From contig NZ_JACJUD010000007.1 in the NCBI RefSeq assembly GCF_014174475.1, positions 1 to 64,000 on the forward strand: DNA of 64,000 nt, in the 5' to 3' direction. This DNA comes from Aquipseudomonas ullengensis. Lineage in GTDB: Bacteria > Pseudomonadota > Gammaproteobacteria > Pseudomonadales > Pseudomonadaceae. The stretch's first letter is position 1; every line of letters begins with the position of its first letter. Of the stretch, positions 32,465-40,980 are shown piece by piece. The notes beneath the pieces were generated by a model that did not search any database, had not been told where the DNA came from, and was given only the letters and a program-made list of their open reading frames with translations. Position numbers and translations under genes: made by a program.

Positions 32465-33204
32465 ATCAGGCTCCAAGGGGCGATCAGCAGCGTGCCGGTA
32501 ACCAGCAGCAGGGCGTAGATGGCGATACGGAAGTGACGTTCGTCGACCAGGTGGTGCAGGCGTTCGCCCAGCCACACGCCGACCAGCAGCAGCGGCGCGT
32601 AGGTCAGCACCTGCGGCAGGGCCGGGGTCAGGCGCCCGTCGAACAGGAAGGCGATGGTCAGCAGGCTGTTGAGGGTGAACCAGACGCTGACCAGGGTGGC
32701 GCGCAGGCGTGCCTTGTCCAGGGAGGTGGTGGCCAGGGCGAACACCAGCAGCGGCCCGCCGGAGGCGAACAGGCCGTGGCAGATGCCGGCGGCGGTGGTG
32801 GCCAGGCGCATCACCCAGTTCGGCGTGTGCTCGCGCGGCGGGGTCTTGCGTTGCAGGCGCCACAGTTCGCGGCTGGCGAACCATAGGATGAGCACGCCGA
32901 AGCCACGCTTGAGCGAGACGGCGTCCAGGTACGGCAGCAGCAGGTAGCCGATCAGGGTGCCGAGGGCCATGCCCGGCAGGATCATGCCCAGCAGCAGACG
33001 GCGGTCGATCAGGCGCCAGTGGCGGGTTACCAGAAAGCCGGTCATGCAGATGTTCAACGGCACCAGAACCGGCAGCAACTGGTCGATGGGCAGCAGCAGT
33101 GCGCCGAGGGACAGGGCGATGACGATGCTGCCGAAGCCGGTGATGGCTTCCAGGGTATAGGCCAGCAGGATGAAGGCACCCAGGGCAAAAGGGGCGTAAG
33201 CCAT
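32461..33204 (-). CDS. TauE/SafE-like membrane protein
   Basis: A 247-residue membrane protein with about eight helices, related to sulfite/anion exporters: LAYTLEAITGFGSIVIALSL near the start and GICHGLFASGGPLLVFALA in the second half. The start is ATG at 33204, overlapping the SDR stop as TGATG. Its 3' end overlaps the amidohydrolase start. Within the operon it may move the product or a co-product of the encoded pathway. Substrate is unknown. Confidence 0.85.
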   Translation of the reverse strand: MAYAPFALGAFILLAYTLEAITGFGSIVIALSLGALLLPIDQLLPVLVPLNICMTGFLVTRHWRLIDRRLLLGMILPGMALGTLIGYLLLPYLDAVSLKRGFGVLILWFASRELWRLQRKTPPREHTPNWVMRLATTAAGICHGLFASGGPLLVFALATTSLDKARLRATLVSVWFTLNSLLTIAFLFDGRLTPALPQVLTYAPLLLVGVWLGERLHHLVDERHFRIAIYALLLVTGTLLIAPWSLI

Positions 33205-33986
33205 CAACCCATCTCCCCGGCGAAGCGACGGCTCATCTGCCGGTAGTAGAAGGCCGGGGCGATGCGCCAGAGCAGGCTGGCTGCCCAGCTGCCGCGATCC
33301 GGGAACAGCCGCTGCTGGCGGCGCTTGAGGGCATCGAGCAGTTGTTCGGCCATGCGATCGGCGGGGCGTACCTTGCCGATGGTCGAGCGGGCGTGGCCGG
33401 CGGGTTTGCCGTCGGCACCCAGGGCGTTACGGTCGATCGGTGTGTCGAGGAAGCTCGGGTAGACCATCAGCAGGTGGATGCCGTCGCGGTCGATCTCTGC
33501 GCGCAGCACCTCGAAGGCCTGGCCCAGGGCGCTTTTCGCCGCGCAGTAGCCGGCACGGCCGAGTACCGGCATCCAGCCGGCCATGGAGCCGATGGCGGCT
33601 ACCTGGCCACGGCTTTCGCGCAGCAGCGGCAGGGCGCTCAGGGTCAGCTCCAGCGGCGCGTGGTAGTCCACCGCCATGACCTTGCGAAACACCGCCGGGT
33701 CGGTCTGCACGGTGGGCGAGCGGTGGGTGATGCCGGCATTGTTGAGCAGCACATCGAGACGGCCGAAGCGTTTGCGACAGCCCTTGAGCAATTCGCGGTG
33801 CAGATCCGGGTCGCAGATGTCGCCAGCAATACCGAGCACGCGCGCCGGGTCCAGCTCGGCCACGCGCGCGGCCAGGCCGCCGGCGTCGATGTCGGTGAGC
33901 AGCAGGTGGTCGCCGCGCGCATGGCAGGCGCGGGCCAGGTGCCAGCCGAGGCCGCTGGCGGCGCCGGTGATGAGGACAACGCGCAT
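33204..33986 (-). CDS. short-chain dehydrogenase/reductase
   Basis: A 260-residue SDR oxidoreductase. Cofactor loop VLITGAASGLGWHLA, NNAGITHRS, and active-site Ser in AIGSMAG with Y-x3-K in GYCAAKSALGQAF. LLTDIDAGGL after the second strand suggests NAD preference (Asp after beta-2), by analogy. The last 40 residues (WRIAPAFYYRQMSRR) are hydrophobic and basic, so it may touch the membrane. Overlaps genes on both sides (TGATG junctions). Probably oxidises or reduces a hydroxyl/keto group of the operon's substrate. Confidence 0.9.
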   Translation of the reverse strand: MRVVLITGAASGLGWHLARACHARGDHLLLTDIDAGGLAARVAELDPARVLGIAGDICDPDLHRELLKGCRKRFGRLDVLLNNAGITHRSPTVQTDPAVFRKVMAVDYHAPLELTLSALPLLRESRGQVAAIGSMAGWMPVLGRAGYCAAKSALGQAFEVLRAEIDRDGIHLLMVYPSFLDTPIDRNALGADGKPAGHARSTIGKVRPADRMAEQLLDALKRRQQRLFPDRGSWAASLLWRIAPAFYYRQMSRRFAGEMG

Positions 33987-34912
33987 CAGTTAGTTCCTTG
34001 GCCGAGTGCTACGGCAGCAGAGTCGGCGGGTGGGCGGCGCGACCAGTACAGGGCCAGAACCAGCCCCGCCAGCAGCTGCCAGCAGCCCCAGAACGCGGCG
34101 ATCAGCAACATGCCGCCGGATTGGGGGAAGAAGGTGAAGATCAGCGCCATGCCCAGGGCCGAGTTGTGGATGCCGGTTTCCAGGGTCACGGCGCGTACGT
34201 CCGCTTCCGGCAGGCGCCACAGGCGCGCGCACAGGTAGCCGAGGATCAGGGCCATGGCGTTGAGGCCGACCACCAGCCAGAAGAACAGGTGGAAGTGCTC
34301 GGTGAACTGGGCGAAGTTCTTGCTGAAGGCGCCGCCGACGAAGGCCAGCATCACCAGCAGGGAGAAGTTGCGCAGCGGCTTTTCCAGCTTGTGCGCCAGG
34401 TTCGGGCGACGCTTGCCGAGCAGCATGCCGAGCACCATCGGCAGCACCAGCACCAGGGCGACCATGACCAGCAGTTCGACCGGGTCGACGCTGATTTCGG
34501 TCAGCAGCGCGCGGGTGTTGGGGTTGAGGCCGGCGTACAGGGCGAAGTTGAGCGGGGTGAAGATCCCGGCGGTGATGCTCGATACGGCGGTGACGCTGGC
34601 CGATACCGCGACATTGCCGCGGCCCAGCCAGGTCATGATGTTGGAGAAGGTGCCGCTTGGGCAGGTGGACACCAGGATCATGCCCAGGGCCAGGCTCGGG
34701 TCGATCGGCAGCAGCACGGTGAGCAGGCAGGTGCTGGCGGGCAGCAGGACGAATTGCACCAGCAGGCCGATCAGCGGCGCCTTCGGCGTGCGCAGGATGC
34801 GCTTGAAGTCGTCGGCGCGCAGCTCCAGTGATACGCCGAACATCATCAGGGCAATGATGAGGTTCAGGGCGATCATCGCCGCTGGGGAGAACTCAAGATT
34901 GACGGCAGGCAT
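33986..34912 (-). CDS. bile acid:sodium symporter (BASS) family transporter
   Basis: A 308-residue membrane protein with about nine or ten helices. The family pattern is clear: IALMMFGVSLELRADDFKR early, LVSTCPSGTFSNIMTWLGRGN in the middle and TLETGIHNSALGMAL near the end. BASS proteins take up organic acids, sterol-like compounds or other anions with sodium. GAGGAA precedes the ATG. The gene overlaps the FMO gene by 20 bases and the SDR gene by a TGATG. It likely imports the operon's substrate. Confidence 0.9.
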   Translation of the reverse strand: MPAVNLEFSPAAMIALNLIIALMMFGVSLELRADDFKRILRTPKAPLIGLLVQFVLLPASTCLLTVLLPIDPSLALGMILVSTCPSGTFSNIMTWLGRGNVAVSASVTAVSSITAGIFTPLNFALYAGLNPNTRALLTEISVDPVELLVMVALVLVLPMVLGMLLGKRRPNLAHKLEKPLRNFSLLVMLAFVGGAFSKNFAQFTEHFHLFFWLVVGLNAMALILGYLCARLWRLPEADVRAVTLETGIHNSALGMALIFTFFPQSGGMLLIAAFWGCWQLLAGLVLALYWSRRPPADSAAVALGQGTN

Positions 34913-36242
34913 CGAGGCTTTCCTCAGGCGAAGTCGGGGGCACGGGGGCGAGGTTCTGGCGCAGCTCGGCGATGTGCTGCTTGAGGGCGGCGCGGTAGGT
35001 GTCCTTGTGCACGTAGTAGGCCATGCGTTCCAGCTCCAGGTAGCTGTAGCCGCCGTCCAGGCGTTTGCCGCAGCGGGCCAGGACCAGTTCGCGGAAGCGC
35101 TTGGCTACGTCGCTGCCCTGTTGCTGTTGGCGGATCGCCAGAGCGACCAGTTCGGCCTGCTCGGCGCGGCCCTGCCAGCCCAGGCCCGAGGCCTCGATCA
35201 TGCCGAGCATGAACAGGTCGTCGTGCAGCGGGTGGAACACATTGAGGTACAGCTGCGGCGCGCCGGCCCCTTGCGGCCAGTTCAGCTCGGCGCGGTTGAT
35301 GAAGGGGTAGTCGAGCTTGTAGCCGGTGGCCTGCAGGATCAGGTCGTAGTTGGCCTGCTTGCCGTCGGCGAAGGTCACGGTGCGCCCGCTGACCGCGCGG
35401 ATATCGCCACGCGGCTGGATATCGCCATGGCCGATATGGTGCAGCACCAGCGAGTTCATCACCGGGTGCGACTCGTACAGGCGGTAGTCCGGATCAGGCA
35501 GGCCGTATTGCGACGGCTTGCCGAGCAGGGCGCGCACCAACAGGCCGTCGATCAGTTGCTTGAGCCGGCGCGGCAGCTTGATCGCGCCGCCAAAAGTGTC
35601 GGTCGGTTTGCCGAGGATGAACTTGGGCAGGAAGTGGTAGCCACGGCGCACCGAGAGGTCGACCGATTGCGCGCGGTGCACGGCATCCACGGCGATGTCG
35701 CAGGCCGAGTTGCCGCAGCCGATGACCAGCACGCGCTTGTCGGCGAAGACCTCGGCCGAGTGGTACTCCGAAGAGTGCAGCAGCTCGCCGCTGAAGTCGC
35801 CGGGCAGGGCCGGCTGGTTGGGCTTGTGCAGGGTGCCGTTGGCGATCAGCACGCCATCGAACTGCCATTCGCGCTGTACGCCGTTGCTCTCGCTGACCAG
35901 GCGCCACCCCCGGTTCAGGCGCTCCAGCTGCACCACGCGGGTGTTGAACTGGTAATGCTCATGCAGGCCGAAGTGCTGCGCGTAGTCGCGAAAGTACTGG
36001 CCGATCTGCTGGTGCCGCGGGTAATGCGGTACCTCGGCAGGCATGGGGAATTCGTCGAATTGAGTGGTGCCCTTGGACGAGATCAGGTGCGCCGATTCGT
36101 ACATGGTGCTGTGTGGGTTGTTGATATCCCACAGGCCGCCGACATCCGCATGCAGCTCGAAGCCGACGAAGGGGATACCATAGCGCTGAAGTTGGCGGGC
36201 AGCGGCCAGCCCCATGGGGCCGGCTCCGATAATGGCGTGCAT
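34893..36242 (-). CDS. flavin-containing monooxygenase
   Basis: A 449-residue FMO. FAD loop IIGAGPMGLAAARQL at the N-terminus, FMO fingerprint-like FSGELLHSSEYHSAEVF in the middle, and NADPH loop VLVIGCGNSACDIAVD. It inserts one oxygen atom into soft nucleophiles or ketones (N-, S-oxidation or Baeyer-Villiger). First gene of the leftward operon, with the AraC gene starting 103 bp away on the other strand. The presence of an SDR, an importer and an amidohydrolase downstream suggests stepwise breakdown of an imported, possibly cyclic, compound. Confidence 0.9.
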   Translation of the reverse strand: MHAIIGAGPMGLAAARQLQRYGIPFVGFELHADVGGLWDINNPHSTMYESAHLISSKGTTQFDEFPMPAEVPHYPRHQQIGQYFRDYAQHFGLHEHYQFNTRVVQLERLNRGWRLVSESNGVQREWQFDGVLIANGTLHKPNQPALPGDFSGELLHSSEYHSAEVFADKRVLVIGCGNSACDIAVDAVHRAQSVDLSVRRGYHFLPKFILGKPTDTFGGAIKLPRRLKQLIDGLLVRALLGKPSQYGLPDPDYRLYESHPVMNSLVLHHIGHGDIQPRGDIRAVSGRTVTFADGKQANYDLILQATGYKLDYPFINRAELNWPQGAGAPQLYLNVFHPLHDDLFMLGMIEASGLGWQGRAEQAELVALAIRQQQQGSDVAKRFRELVLARCGKRLDGGYSYLELERMAYYVHKDTYRAALKQHIAELRQNLAPVPPTSPEESLDACRQS

Positions 36243-36345
36243 ACAAGGCGTCTCAATTGTCTTTCTTTAGTTATTCCGTAAGCATATGCAGCCTCCCTTC
36301 CGCCGTAATGGCTCATTCAGGACTCCACCCGGTTAATTCAGGACC

Positions 36346-37314
36346 ATGAGCACTACGCCTTCCGTCACCGTGCATTACGCCCAGGCCATTCTTCAGGCTG
36401 CCGAACGCCTGGCCCTGCCTTTGCCGGCCGAGGTGCGCGAGCTGGGCAACCTGGCGCGCATTCCCCTGGCCCGCCAGGACGCGCTGTGGCAAGCCTTCTG
36501 CACGGCTGCGGATGACCCGCTGGTGGGTCTGCGTCTGGGCTGCGCGCTGCAGGTTGGGCACCTGGACATGGTTGGCGCGTTGCTGATGAGCAGCGAGTCG
36601 CTCGGTGAGTCGCTGGAAGCCTTGCTCGAGTACTACCCGATCATCGGCGAGGGCAGCGAGTTCAGCCTGCACAGCGAAGGCGCGCAGGTGGTCCTGCGCT
36701 ACCAGGCGCACTATCAGGTGCGTAAGGAAGAGCGCACCGAAGCGGTGATGGCCAGTCTGGTGTCGCTGGCGCGCTGGGTCACCGGTAACAAGATCAGTCC
36801 GTTGCTGCTGCGTTTGCGCCATGCCGCGCGGGGCGACGAGGCGCGCTACAAGGAGCTGCTGGCCTGCCCGCTGGAGTTTTCTGCCAGTGAGAACGCCCTG
36901 GTGTTCGCCCAGGATGACCTGCAGGTGCCGTTGATTCAGGCCAATGCCCTGATGTGCGAGCACTTGCGCGGCCTGGCCGACAGCCTGCTCGAACGCCTGG
37001 GCACGCAGAGCCTGAGTGCGCGCGTGCAGCAGCTGCTGCGCGCGCAGCCGCGCTGGGGCAAGGAGCGCATCGCCGAACAGCTCGACCTGAGTGGGCGCCA
37101 CCTCAATCGCAAGCTGGCCGAGGAGGGCAGTTCCTACCGGCTGCTGCGTGAGCAGGTGCTGTATCGCATGGCCGAGCAGCAACTGCGCGAGTCTCCGCGT
37201 TTGGTCGAAGTGGCCGAGCGGCTGGGCTTTTCCGATGAAAGTGCCTTCGCCAAGGCCTTTCGCCGCTGGAGCGGGATTACGCCTGGGCAGTTCCGCCAGG
37301 GGTTGGGCGAATGA
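36346..37314 (+). CDS. AraC-family transcriptional regulator (OruR/Arabinose_bd type)
   Basis: A 322-residue regulator with the Arabinose_bd-like N-terminal domain (EVRELGNLARIPLARQDALW, LRLGCALQVGHLDMVGALLM) and a C-terminal AraC helix-turn-helix pair (RIAEQLDLSGRHLNRKLAEE and PRLVEVAERLGFSDESAFAK, ending RRWSGITPGQFRQ). Such proteins usually activate a divergent catabolic operon, here the FMO-BASS-SDR-TauE-amidohydrolase set starting 103 bp away. Its stop overlaps the start of a methyltransferase-like gene (ATGA), so the two are translationally linked. Confidence 0.9.
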   Translation: MSTTPSVTVHYAQAILQAAERLALPLPAEVRELGNLARIPLARQDALWQAFCTAADDPLVGLRLGCALQVGHLDMVGALLMSSESLGESLEALLEYYPIIGEGSEFSLHSEGAQVVLRYQAHYQVRKEERTEAVMASLVSLARWVTGNKISPLLLRLRHAARGDEARYKELLACPLEFSASENALVFAQDDLQVPLIQANALMCEHLRGLADSLLERLGTQSLSARVQQLLRAQPRWGKERIAEQLDLSGRHLNRKLAEEGSSYRLLREQVLYRMAEQQLRESPRLVEVAERLGFSDESAFAKAFRRWSGITPGQFRQGLGE

Positions 37315-38069
37315 GCGAGGTGCGCGATGAGCGCGTGCTCGCCGAGGTACATGACGAATTTGGCGTGATCCGCGTGCTCGAGGTGGGTGACTACCGTTTC
37401 CTCGAGTTCGGCGAAGCCATCGAGCAAAGCTGCACCTTCACCCGCGACCCCAACTGGCTGGAGTACGACTACACCCGCGCCATGCTGATCGGCGCGCTGT
37501 GCCATGAGGCGCCGGAGACCGCATTGTTCCTCGGCTTGGGCGCTGGCAGCTTGACCCAGGCCTGCCTGCATTTCCTGCCGTCGCTGGACGATGTCGAAGC
37601 CATCGAACTGCGCCCCGATGTGCCGCGCCTGGCCATGCAGTACATGGGCTTGAAGGACGATCCGCGCCTGTATATCCGCACCGGCGATGCGCTGGAACTG
37701 TTGGGCAGCGCCGAGTCCTCGGACCTGATCTTCGTCGACCTGTATACCGACACGGGCCCGGCGGCTGGGCACCTGGCCTGGCGTTTTCTGGAAAACTGCC
37801 AGAAGCGCCTCAATCCAGGCGGCTGGCTGATCATCAACCAGTGGGGCACCGACGACGGCCGGCCGCTGGGCGCGGCGCTGCTGCGTGGCTTGTATCACCG
37901 GCACTACTGGGAGATCCCGGTGAAGGAGGGCAACGTCATCCTGCTGGTCCCGGCCGATATTGATCAGCCCATGCAAATGGACCAGCTCACCGCGCGCGCG
38001 GCGGCCCTGGCGCCGCAATTGGGCTATTCGCTGCAGTCGCTGCTGGATGTGATGCGCCCGGCCAGTTGA
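37311..38069 (+). CDS. spermidine-synthase-like methyltransferase-fold protein
   Basis: A 252-residue Rossmann protein of the spermidine synthase-like family: nucleotide loop ALFLGLGAGSLTQACLHF, acidic strand end VEAIELRPDV, and SSDLIFVDLYTDTGPA in place of the polyamine synthase active-site stretch. The usual YDVII-D-S/T pattern is changed, so it may be a methyltransferase or aminopropyltransferase of another substrate. The ATG overlaps the stop of the AraC regulator gene, an unusual coupling of a regulator with an enzyme. Role unknown. Confidence 0.82.
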   Translation: MSEVRDERVLAEVHDEFGVIRVLEVGDYRFLEFGEAIEQSCTFTRDPNWLEYDYTRAMLIGALCHEAPETALFLGLGAGSLTQACLHFLPSLDDVEAIELRPDVPRLAMQYMGLKDDPRLYIRTGDALELLGSAESSDLIFVDLYTDTGPAAGHLAWRFLENCQKRLNPGGWLIINQWGTDDGRPLGAALLRGLYHRHYWEIPVKEGNVILLVPADIDQPMQMDQLTARAAALAPQLGYSLQSLLDVMRPAS

Positions 38070-38367
38070 GGGGTGCCAGGTCGCCGTGAAAAATTACCGC
38101 CCGGCGGCTCTGCTAAAAACCTGCCCAGTCGTCAGCTTTTTTCCTGTATGATTCGCGCCCGGCTAAAACCGGCTCCGTTCAGGTGATGCAATCTCACGAA
38201 GCGCAGGCTTCGCTGCTTGTCCGCCACGCGGACTATCCTTGACGTTTTATTCATTTAGTTTTCGCAAATCCCCGCCTACACGGCTGCCAGGGTGACCCTT
38301 CAGGGTCCTACATGGCATGTGCAGCTTTGGAACTTGGGTCTTTGCGGATGCACCTAGAGGCAGACCC
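38070..38367 (+). promoter_or_regulatory. long structured leader of deaD
   Basis: About 300 bp upstream of the helicase. A possible -10 box TATGAT is at 38147-38152, which would give a leader of roughly 200 nt; the -35 box is unclear. The leader can form several hairpins: CGAAGC/GCTTCG (about 38197-38213), GTCCGC/GCGGAC (about 38219-38233) and GACCCT/AGGGTC (38294-38307). Long folded leaders are known for cold-induced deaD/csdA-type genes; here the link is by analogy. Confidence 0.5.
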
Positions 38368-40047
38368 ATGACCCAGGAAGTAACCGGCACCTTCGCCGAA
38401 CTCGGCCTTCATCCTTCTATTCTCGCTGCGCTGGTCGCGGTAGGTTACGAAGAGCCGTCCCCGATTCAATCCCAGGCGATCCCGGTGATCCTCGCCGGCC
38501 ACGACATGATCGGCCAGGCGCAGACCGGTACCGGCAAAACCGCAGCGTTCGCCCTGCCGATCCTGTCGAAGATCGACCCGGCCAAGCGTGAGCTGCAGGC
38601 GCTGATCCTCGCGCCAACCCGCGAGCTGGCCCTGCAAGTGGCCACCGCCTTTGAAACCTACTCCAAGCAGATGCCTGGCCTGAACGTGGTTGCCGTCTAC
38701 GGCGGCGCGCCGATGGGCCCGCAGCTCAAGGCTATTCGCCAGGGCGCGCAGGTCATCGTGGCTACCCCGGGTCGTCTGGTTGACCACCTGAGCCGCAACG
38801 ATCAGCTGCTGTCGACCATCAGCCACCTGGTGCTGGACGAAGCCGACGAAATGCTCAAGCTCGGCTTCATGGATGACCTGGAAGTGATCTTCCAGGCCAT
38901 GCCGGCCAGCCGTCAGAGCGTGCTGTTCTCCGCGACCCTGCCGGCCTCGATCCGCACCATCGCCGAGAAGCACCTGCGCGAGCCGAAGCACATCAAGATC
39001 GCGGCCAAGACCCAGACCGTCTCGCTGATCGAGCAGGCCCACCTGATGGTCCACGCCGACCAGAAGGTCCAGGCGGTTGCCCGTCTGCTGGAAGTCGAGG
39101 AATTCGACGCCCTGATCGCCTTCGTGCGCACCAAGCAAGCCACCCTGGACCTGGCCTCCGCGCTGGAAGCCAAGGGCTACAAGGTTGCCGCGCTGAACGG
39201 TGACATCGCGCAGAACCAGCGCGAGCGCGTCATCGAGTCGCTGAAAGACGGCCGTCTGGACATCGTGGTTGCTACCGACGTGGCTGCCCGTGGTATCGAC
39301 GTACCGCGCATCACCCACGTACTCAACGTCGACATGCCGTACGACCCCGAGTCCTACGTGCACCGTATCGGCCGTACCGGCCGTGCCGGTCGCGTTGGTC
39401 GCGCACTGCTGCTGGTGACTCCGCGCGAGCGCCGCATGCTGCAGGTGATCGAGCGTGTGACCGGGCAGAAAGTTGCCGAAGTACGCCTGCCCAACGGCCA
39501 GCAAGTGCTGGACGCGCGCATCAAGAAACTGACCAACAGCCTGTCGCCGCTGGTGGCCGATGCCGAAGCCAGCCACGGCGAGCTGCTCGACCGTCTGGTA
39601 GCCGATATCGGCTGCAGCCCGCGCGCCCTGGCCGCGGCCCTGCTGCGCAAGGCCACTAACGGCCAGTCGCTGAGCCTGGCCGATGTCGAGCGCGAGCAAC
39701 CGCTGGTGCCGAGCGTCAGTGCTCCGCGTGAGCGTCGTGAGCGTGATGGCGAGCGCAGCGGTGAGTTCACCCCGCGTGAGCGTCGTGCCCCGGTACCGCT
39801 GGCCGAAGGCCGTGCCCGTTGCCGTACTGCCCTGGGGACTCGTGACGGCATCGCCGCGAAGAACCTGCTGGGCGCGATCCTCAACGAAGGTGGCCTGGCC
39901 CGCGAAGCGATCGGTCGCATCCAGATCCGCGAGACCTTCAGCCTGATCGAACTGCCGGAAGAAGGCCTCGACCGTCTGCTCGGCAAGCTCAAGGACACCC
40001 GCGTTGCCGGCAAGGCCCTGAAGCTGCGTCGTTATCGCGAGGATTGA
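38368..40047 (+). CDS. deaD: DEAD-box ATP-dependent RNA helicase DeaD/CsdA
   Basis: A 559-residue RNA helicase. Motifs in order: Q motif (GYEEPSPIQSQAIP), I AQTGTGKT, Ia PTRELALQ, II DEAD in LVLDEADEML, III SATLPAS, VI HRIGRTGRAGR. After the core, residues about 440-475 carry a basic low-complexity stretch (RERRERDGERSGEF), then a DbpA-type RNA-binding domain (about 480-555). It helps ribosome assembly and mRNA decay, especially in the cold. The start at 38368 follows AGAGG seven bases away; upstream in-frame codons lie in the leader. Confidence 0.95.
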   Translation: MTQEVTGTFAELGLHPSILAALVAVGYEEPSPIQSQAIPVILAGHDMIGQAQTGTGKTAAFALPILSKIDPAKRELQALILAPTRELALQVATAFETYSKQMPGLNVVAVYGGAPMGPQLKAIRQGAQVIVATPGRLVDHLSRNDQLLSTISHLVLDEADEMLKLGFMDDLEVIFQAMPASRQSVLFSATLPASIRTIAEKHLREPKHIKIAAKTQTVSLIEQAHLMVHADQKVQAVARLLEVEEFDALIAFVRTKQATLDLASALEAKGYKVAALNGDIAQNQRERVIESLKDGRLDIVVATDVAARGIDVPRITHVLNVDMPYDPESYVHRIGRTGRAGRVGRALLLVTPRERRMLQVIERVTGQKVAEVRLPNGQQVLDARIKKLTNSLSPLVADAEASHGELLDRLVADIGCSPRALAAALLRKATNGQSLSLADVEREQPLVPSVSAPRERRERDGERSGEFTPRERRAPVPLAEGRARCRTALGTRDGIAAKNLLGAILNEGGLAREAIGRIQIRETFSLIELPEEGLDRLLGKLKDTRVAGKALKLRRYRED

Positions 40048-40062
40048 TCCTGCGCCGTAATG

Positions 40063-40093
40063 AAAAAAGCCCCGCCTAGTGCGGGGCTTTTTT
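40063..40093. terminator. terminator after deaD
   Basis: AAAAAAGCCCCGC-CTAGT-GCGGGGCTTTTTT, a strong GC stem with A and T runs on both sides. It lies between the convergent deaD and dioxygenase genes and can serve both. Confidence 0.93.
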
Positions 40094-40118
40094 ATGGCTG
40101 CTCGGTAGCCAGCCTGCA

Positions 40119-40886
40119 TCAGTTGAAGCTGTAGATATCCATGCCCAGAGCGCCATAGGTGAAGCCACTGTGCTCGATGCGGAAGGCGCCACCGGCGCCA
40201 CGGGCGAAATACAGCGGTAGCAGGTGTTCGTCCGAGGGGTGGTTGCGGCGCGCATGGGGGGCCTGCTGGCGGTAGTCATGCAGGGCGGCTTCGTCGTCGG
40301 CTTGCAGCTTCTCCACTATCCAGTCGCGAAACTCCAGTGCCCAGGGGGTGATCACCTCCGGGCCGGCACGCCAATCCAGTTCGCCGAGATTGTGGGTGAT
40401 GCTGCCGGAGCCGATCAGCAACACGCTCTGTTCGCGCAGGCTGCGTAGCGCATGGCCGACGCGGGTCTGCAGCGCTGGGCCGAGGTGGCTGGGCAATGAC
40501 AACTGCAGCACCGGAATATCGGCCTGTGGATACATCAGTGACAGCGGCACCCAGGTGCCGTGGTCGAAAGGGCGTTTGGCGTCCAACTGGGCCGTCAGGC
40601 CTGCGACGCTGAGCAGGTGCTGAACCTCCCTGGCCAGCGCTGGTGCGCCGGGGGCCGGGTACTGCACGGCATACAGCGGTGCCGGGAAGCCGCCGAAGTC
40701 ATGCCAGGTGGCGGGATGCTCGGCGCTACTGAGCCGCAGCTCCGGGCTTTCCCAGTGGGCAGAAACCACCAAGATCGCCCGTGGGCGTGGCAACTCGGCC
40801 GCCAGGCGGGCAAGGGCGGGGCCGCTGGCGCCGGGTTCGAGGGCCAGCATGGGTGAGCCGTGGGAGATGTAGAGACTGGGTAGCAC
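40119..40886 (-). CDS. class III extradiol dioxygenase (LigB / DOPA-dioxygenase type)
   Basis: A 255-residue single-domain LigB-like enzyme, the same type as E. coli YgiD and plant 4,5-DOPA extradiol dioxygenases. Metal ligands are visible as His in YISHGSPM, His in VSAHWES and His in GSGSITHNLG; PFDHGTWVPLSLMYP is a further conserved motif. It uses Fe or Zn to open catechol rings. Start is GTG (40886) with GGAGG eight bases upstream. Substrate uncertain; neighbours do not form a catechol pathway. Confidence 0.9.
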   Translation of the reverse strand: MLPSLYISHGSPMLALEPGASGPALARLAAELPRPRAILVVSAHWESPELRLSSAEHPATWHDFGGFPAPLYAVQYPAPGAPALAREVQHLLSVAGLTAQLDAKRPFDHGTWVPLSLMYPQADIPVLQLSLPSHLGPALQTRVGHALRSLREQSVLLIGSGSITHNLGELDWRAGPEVITPWALEFRDWIVEKLQADDEAALHDYRQQAPHARRNHPSDEHLLPLYFARGAGGAFRIEHSGFTYGALGMDIYSFN

Positions 40887-40980
40887 GATAAGATCCTCCG
40901 GTATGAGCCGAATGATCTATCTGCAAGGCATCGGTTTCAAACGGTAAATCCCGCGTAATTTGATCTGCTTTTTCGATTAT

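Noticed and set aside
32465..32884. Apparent 140-residue N-terminal extension of the deacylase-like protein
   Set aside because: It reads the TauE-like gene in the wrong frame; the family start MSYDIIIKNG and the ATGA overlap place the true start at 32464.
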